Shown: positions 6,440-8,051 of the stretch, one piece after another
How positions within the stretch are numbered: position 1 is the stretch's first letter
How the letters are laid out: each line of letters starts with the position of its first letter
NCBI GenBank assembly: GCA_937967755.1
Contig: CALBTA010000451.1
Location: 1-8,051, forward strand
Length of the DNA stretch: 8,051 nt
Direction of reading: 5' to 3'
Source: an uncultured Planctomycetaceae bacterium
Lineage (GTDB): Bacteria; Planctomycetota; Planctomycetia; Pirellulales; Pirellulaceae
Translations under genes and position numbers: made by a program
Notes under the pieces: generated by a model
What the model was told of the DNA's origin: nothing
The model's input: the letters and a program-made list of their open reading frames with translations, nothing else
Database searches by the model: none

Positions 6440-7798
6440 TCAATTCCCTTTCAATCGCACATCAACACTTCTTCGATGCGCGGTCAGCCCTTCCTTCTCC
6501 GCCAGAATCTGCACATCTCTTGCGTCATGTTGAATTGCTTCCTCGGTGTAGGAAATCACACTGCCCGATCGCAGAAAATCATTGGCGTTCAATCCGCTGG
6601 CCCAGCGCGCTGTGCCGCTCGTCGGCAGCACGTGCGATGGCCCGGCGACGTAGTCGCCCAATGCCACGGGCGTGTAGTGTCCAACGAACGTGGCGCCGGC
6701 GTTGCGAATTTTTTCCGCCAGCGCGGCAGCGTTTTCGGTGGAGATATGCAAATGCTCAGGTGCGATGGCATCGGAAATGTCACAAGCTTCGTCGGCATCG
6801 CGAACCTGAATGATCGCGCCGAACGATTCCAGGCTTTGATAGGTCAAATCGCCACGGGAAAGATCTTTCACCTGCTTACCCAACTCGTCATAGGTCGCCG
6901 TCAGAACGTTGTCATCCCATCCGATTAAAATGCTCGCTCCCGGCGCATGTTCCGCTTGGGCCAGCATGTCGGCGGCCACGAAATTCGGGCGGGCAGTTTC
7001 GTCTGCAATGACGACGACTTCGCTGGGGCCGGCGATGGAATCGATGTCGACTTCACCGTAAACGTGACGCTTCGCCAGCGCGACGAACAGGTTGCCGGGG
7101 CCGACGATCTTATCGACCTGCGCGACGCCCTCGATGCCGTACGCCAATGCGGCGATCCCTTGCGCGCCGCCCATCCGGTAAACTTCCGTGATGCCCAATT
7201 CATGGCAGGTGGCCAGCAAGTCAGGATTGTTCGCGCCGAATTTCGTCGGCGGCGCGACGACCGCCAGTTCCGCAACCCCAGCCGCCTGCGCCGGCACCGC
7301 GTTCATGATCACCGTCGACGGGTACGCGGCCGCCCCGCCGGGAACGCACAGGCCCGCCCGCCGCAACGGCACGTACCTTTGCCGCAAGCGAACGCCGTGT
7401 GGGCGAGTGATTTCGACATCGTGGTGCAAAATAGCCGACTGGAACTCGAGGACGTTTTCGCGGATGCGGCGAACGGCTGCGAGAAACTCGGAATCGGCCG
7501 AGGCGTGAGCGTCGGCAAGTTCTTCAGAGGTAACGCGAAGGTTCGCTGCGTTGATTTCCGCGTTGTCCAGCTTCGCGGTGTACTGGAACACAGCGCTCGC
7601 CCCGGCGGACTGTACGTCCCCGCAAATTCGCTCGACCACCTGCTGCGGCGAAAGCGGTTCGCCGAATACATCGATCGTCCGCTGGCGGCCCGCTTCGCTG
7701 ACGATGTCGCCCCGGGGGCTAAGTTTTTCGCGCAACGAAGCCAACGCCGAACTCACGTCGTCGCTAGTCGTGTTGATGCGTTGGATGTTGATCGTCAT
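6440..7798 (-). CDS. hisD: Histidinol dehydrogenase
   Basis: Zinc enzyme that oxidises L-histidinol through histidinal to L-histidine with two NAD+, the last two steps of the pathway. The 452-residue length is slightly above the usual 430 or so. Every key residue aligns. The zinc ligands are Q281 and H284 (in LAQAEHAPG), D382 (in ALGDYVAGPSH) and H441 (in LTAHRRSV). The catalytic pair E348-H349 lies in APEHLHI. Also present are CVPGG (151-155), the MGGAQGIAALAYG segment (209-221), the KIVGPGN segment (230-236) and LPTSGTARWASGL (391-403). The start ATG is supported by GGAAG at 7807-7811, 8 nt upstream. It leads the his cluster, 70 nt before hisC and 136 nt after a cupin-type gene on the same strand. 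A large inverted repeat occupies the upstream gap, so promoter position is unclear. Confidence 0.97.
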   Translation of the reverse strand: MTINIQRINTTSDDVSSALASLREKLSPRGDIVSEAGRQRTIDVFGEPLSPQQVVERICGDVQSAGASAVFQYTAKLDNAEINAANLRVTSEELADAHASADSEFLAAVRRIRENVLEFQSAILHHDVEITRPHGVRLRQRYVPLRRAGLCVPGGAAAYPSTVIMNAVPAQAAGVAELAVVAPPTKFGANNPDLLATCHELGITEVYRMGGAQGIAALAYGIEGVAQVDKIVGPGNLFVALAKRHVYGEVDIDSIAGPSEVVVIADETARPNFVAADMLAQAEHAPGASILIGWDDNVLTATYDELGKQVKDLSRGDLTYQSLESFGAIIQVRDADEACDISDAIAPEHLHISTENAAALAEKIRNAGATFVGHYTPVALGDYVAGPSHVLPTSGTARWASGLNANDFLRSGSVISYTEEAIQHDARDVQILAEKEGLTAHRRSVDVRLKGN

Positions 7799-7806
7799 TC
7801 GTTAAT

Positions 7807-7811
7807 CTTCC
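7807..7811 (-). promoter_or_regulatory. Ribosome binding site of hisD
   Basis: GGAAG on the minus strand with an 8-nt spacer to ATG 7798. It lies 3 nt beyond the end of the large inverted repeat, so a folded repeat in the 5' leader would end close to the ribosome landing site. Confidence 0.55.
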
Positions 7812-7814
7812 ATG

Positions 7815-7899
7815 GTAGCAGGCACACTCCGTGTGCCGTCTGCAGCGAGCAGGTGGGCATCCGCACTTCGGCGGTCGGCACACGGAGTGTGCCTGCTAC
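7815..7899. repeat. 24-bp perfect inverted repeat with self-palindromic arms upstream of hisD
   Basis: The arm at 7815-7838 is the exact reverse complement of 7876-7899, with a 37-nt GC-rich centre. Each arm is itself a hairpin: GGCACAC-TCC-GTGTGCC (7821-7837) and GGCACAC-GGA-GTGTGCC (7877-7893), 7-bp stems with 3-nt loops. The element can thus fold either as one long stem or as two small ones. It has no coding capacity for a transposase. A minus-strand frame through it (7802-8008) gives a peptide containing RHTPCADRRSA, which I recall as a recurring spurious ORF in planctomycetes. A non-autonomous mobile repeat (MITE- or REP-like) is the most likely identity; a terminator for the upstream cupin gene is an alternative role. 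Confidence 0.75.
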
Positions 7900-7934
7900 T
7901 ATAGATTTCCTTGTTTGGCATCGGCCAGTCCCCT

Positions 7935-8051
7935 CTAGCGGACACCTCCCTGGCGGCCGTAAATATCAACGAGAAACGCCACCGACTCACCCTGGCCGAT
8001 GTTCTCAATCCGATGCGGGACGTCAGCCGGGTAGTGGGCGGAGTCGCCTTC
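7935..8051 (-). CDS. Cupin-domain protein, C-terminal fragment (probable HTH-cupin regulator)
   Basis: Only the last 38 codons before a TAG stop are in the window; the gene continues beyond the right edge. The visible piece reads through EGDSAHYPADVPHRIEN, then GESVAFLVDIYGR. This resembles the second conserved motif of a small beta-barrel cupin: a G-D-x-x-x-(Y/F)-P-x-x-x-P-H core followed by a final strand. Such C-terminal halves are common in XRE-family helix-turn-helix regulators with a cupin ligand-binding domain and also in free-standing cupins, so the regulator reading is an inference. It is on the same strand as hisD, 136 nt upstream, but the large inverted repeat between them argues against tight coupling. 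No function in histidine metabolism can be claimed. Confidence 0.75.
   Translation of the reverse strand, partial: EGDSAHYPADVPHRIENIGQGESVAFLVDIYGRQGGVR

Noticed and set aside
6214..6813. Plus-strand frame of 199 codons spanning the hisD-hisC gap
   Set aside because: It is antisense to both his genes and its middle (WFSVFGFRFSV) is simply the direct-repeat block translated.
7802..8008. Minus-strand frame of 68 codons between hisD and the cupin fragment
   Set aside because: It overlaps the cupin reading frame out of phase and then runs through the inverted repeat; the peptide is a translation of repeat DNA.

Overview
The window looks like ordinary chromosomal DNA from a planctomycete, most likely of the Pirellulales type. 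That placement rests on the protein flavour of the methionine aminopeptidase, secretion ATPase and HisC, and on three families of short palindromic or direct repeats in the gaps that I recall as typical of this group. It is an inference without a database search. No RNA gene, CRISPR array, prophage or insertion sequence is visible.

Layout from left to right. Positions 1-260 are non-coding leader. A plus-strand type I methionine aminopeptidase (map-like) follows and runs convergently into everything else, which is on the minus strand. Next, in transcription order, comes a three-gene secretion/pilus unit at 4410-1117: a stand-alone receiver-domain protein, a GspE/PilB-type assembly ATPase, and a GspF/PilC-type inner-membrane platform protein. 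The ATPase and platform genes are translationally coupled. The receiver has lost the conserved switch lysine. The ATPase begins with a near-consensus double MshEN motif, the c-di-GMP-binding module.

To the right, transcribed leftward, lies a histidine biosynthesis cluster: hisD (7798-6440), hisC (6369-5323) and hisB (5211-4624). They encode histidinol dehydrogenase, histidinol-phosphate aminotransferase and a monofunctional imidazoleglycerol-phosphate dehydratase. These cover steps 7, 8 and the last two oxidations of the pathway, so the remaining his genes must lie elsewhere. At the right edge is the C-terminal end of a cupin-domain protein, probably a HTH-cupin regulator.

The most unusual architecture is that each his spacer (upstream of hisD, hisD-hisC, hisC-hisB) carries a different dispersed-repeat-like element. 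One is a 24-bp perfect inverted repeat with self-palindromic arms, one a GGTTTTC/CAGT direct-repeat block abutting the hisC GTG start, and one a pair of back-to-back hairpins. The aminopeptidase also departs from the family at its substrate pocket. I see no clearly novel multi-gene system. The strongest leads are the putative dual-signal secretion ATPase unit and the atypical MetAP.
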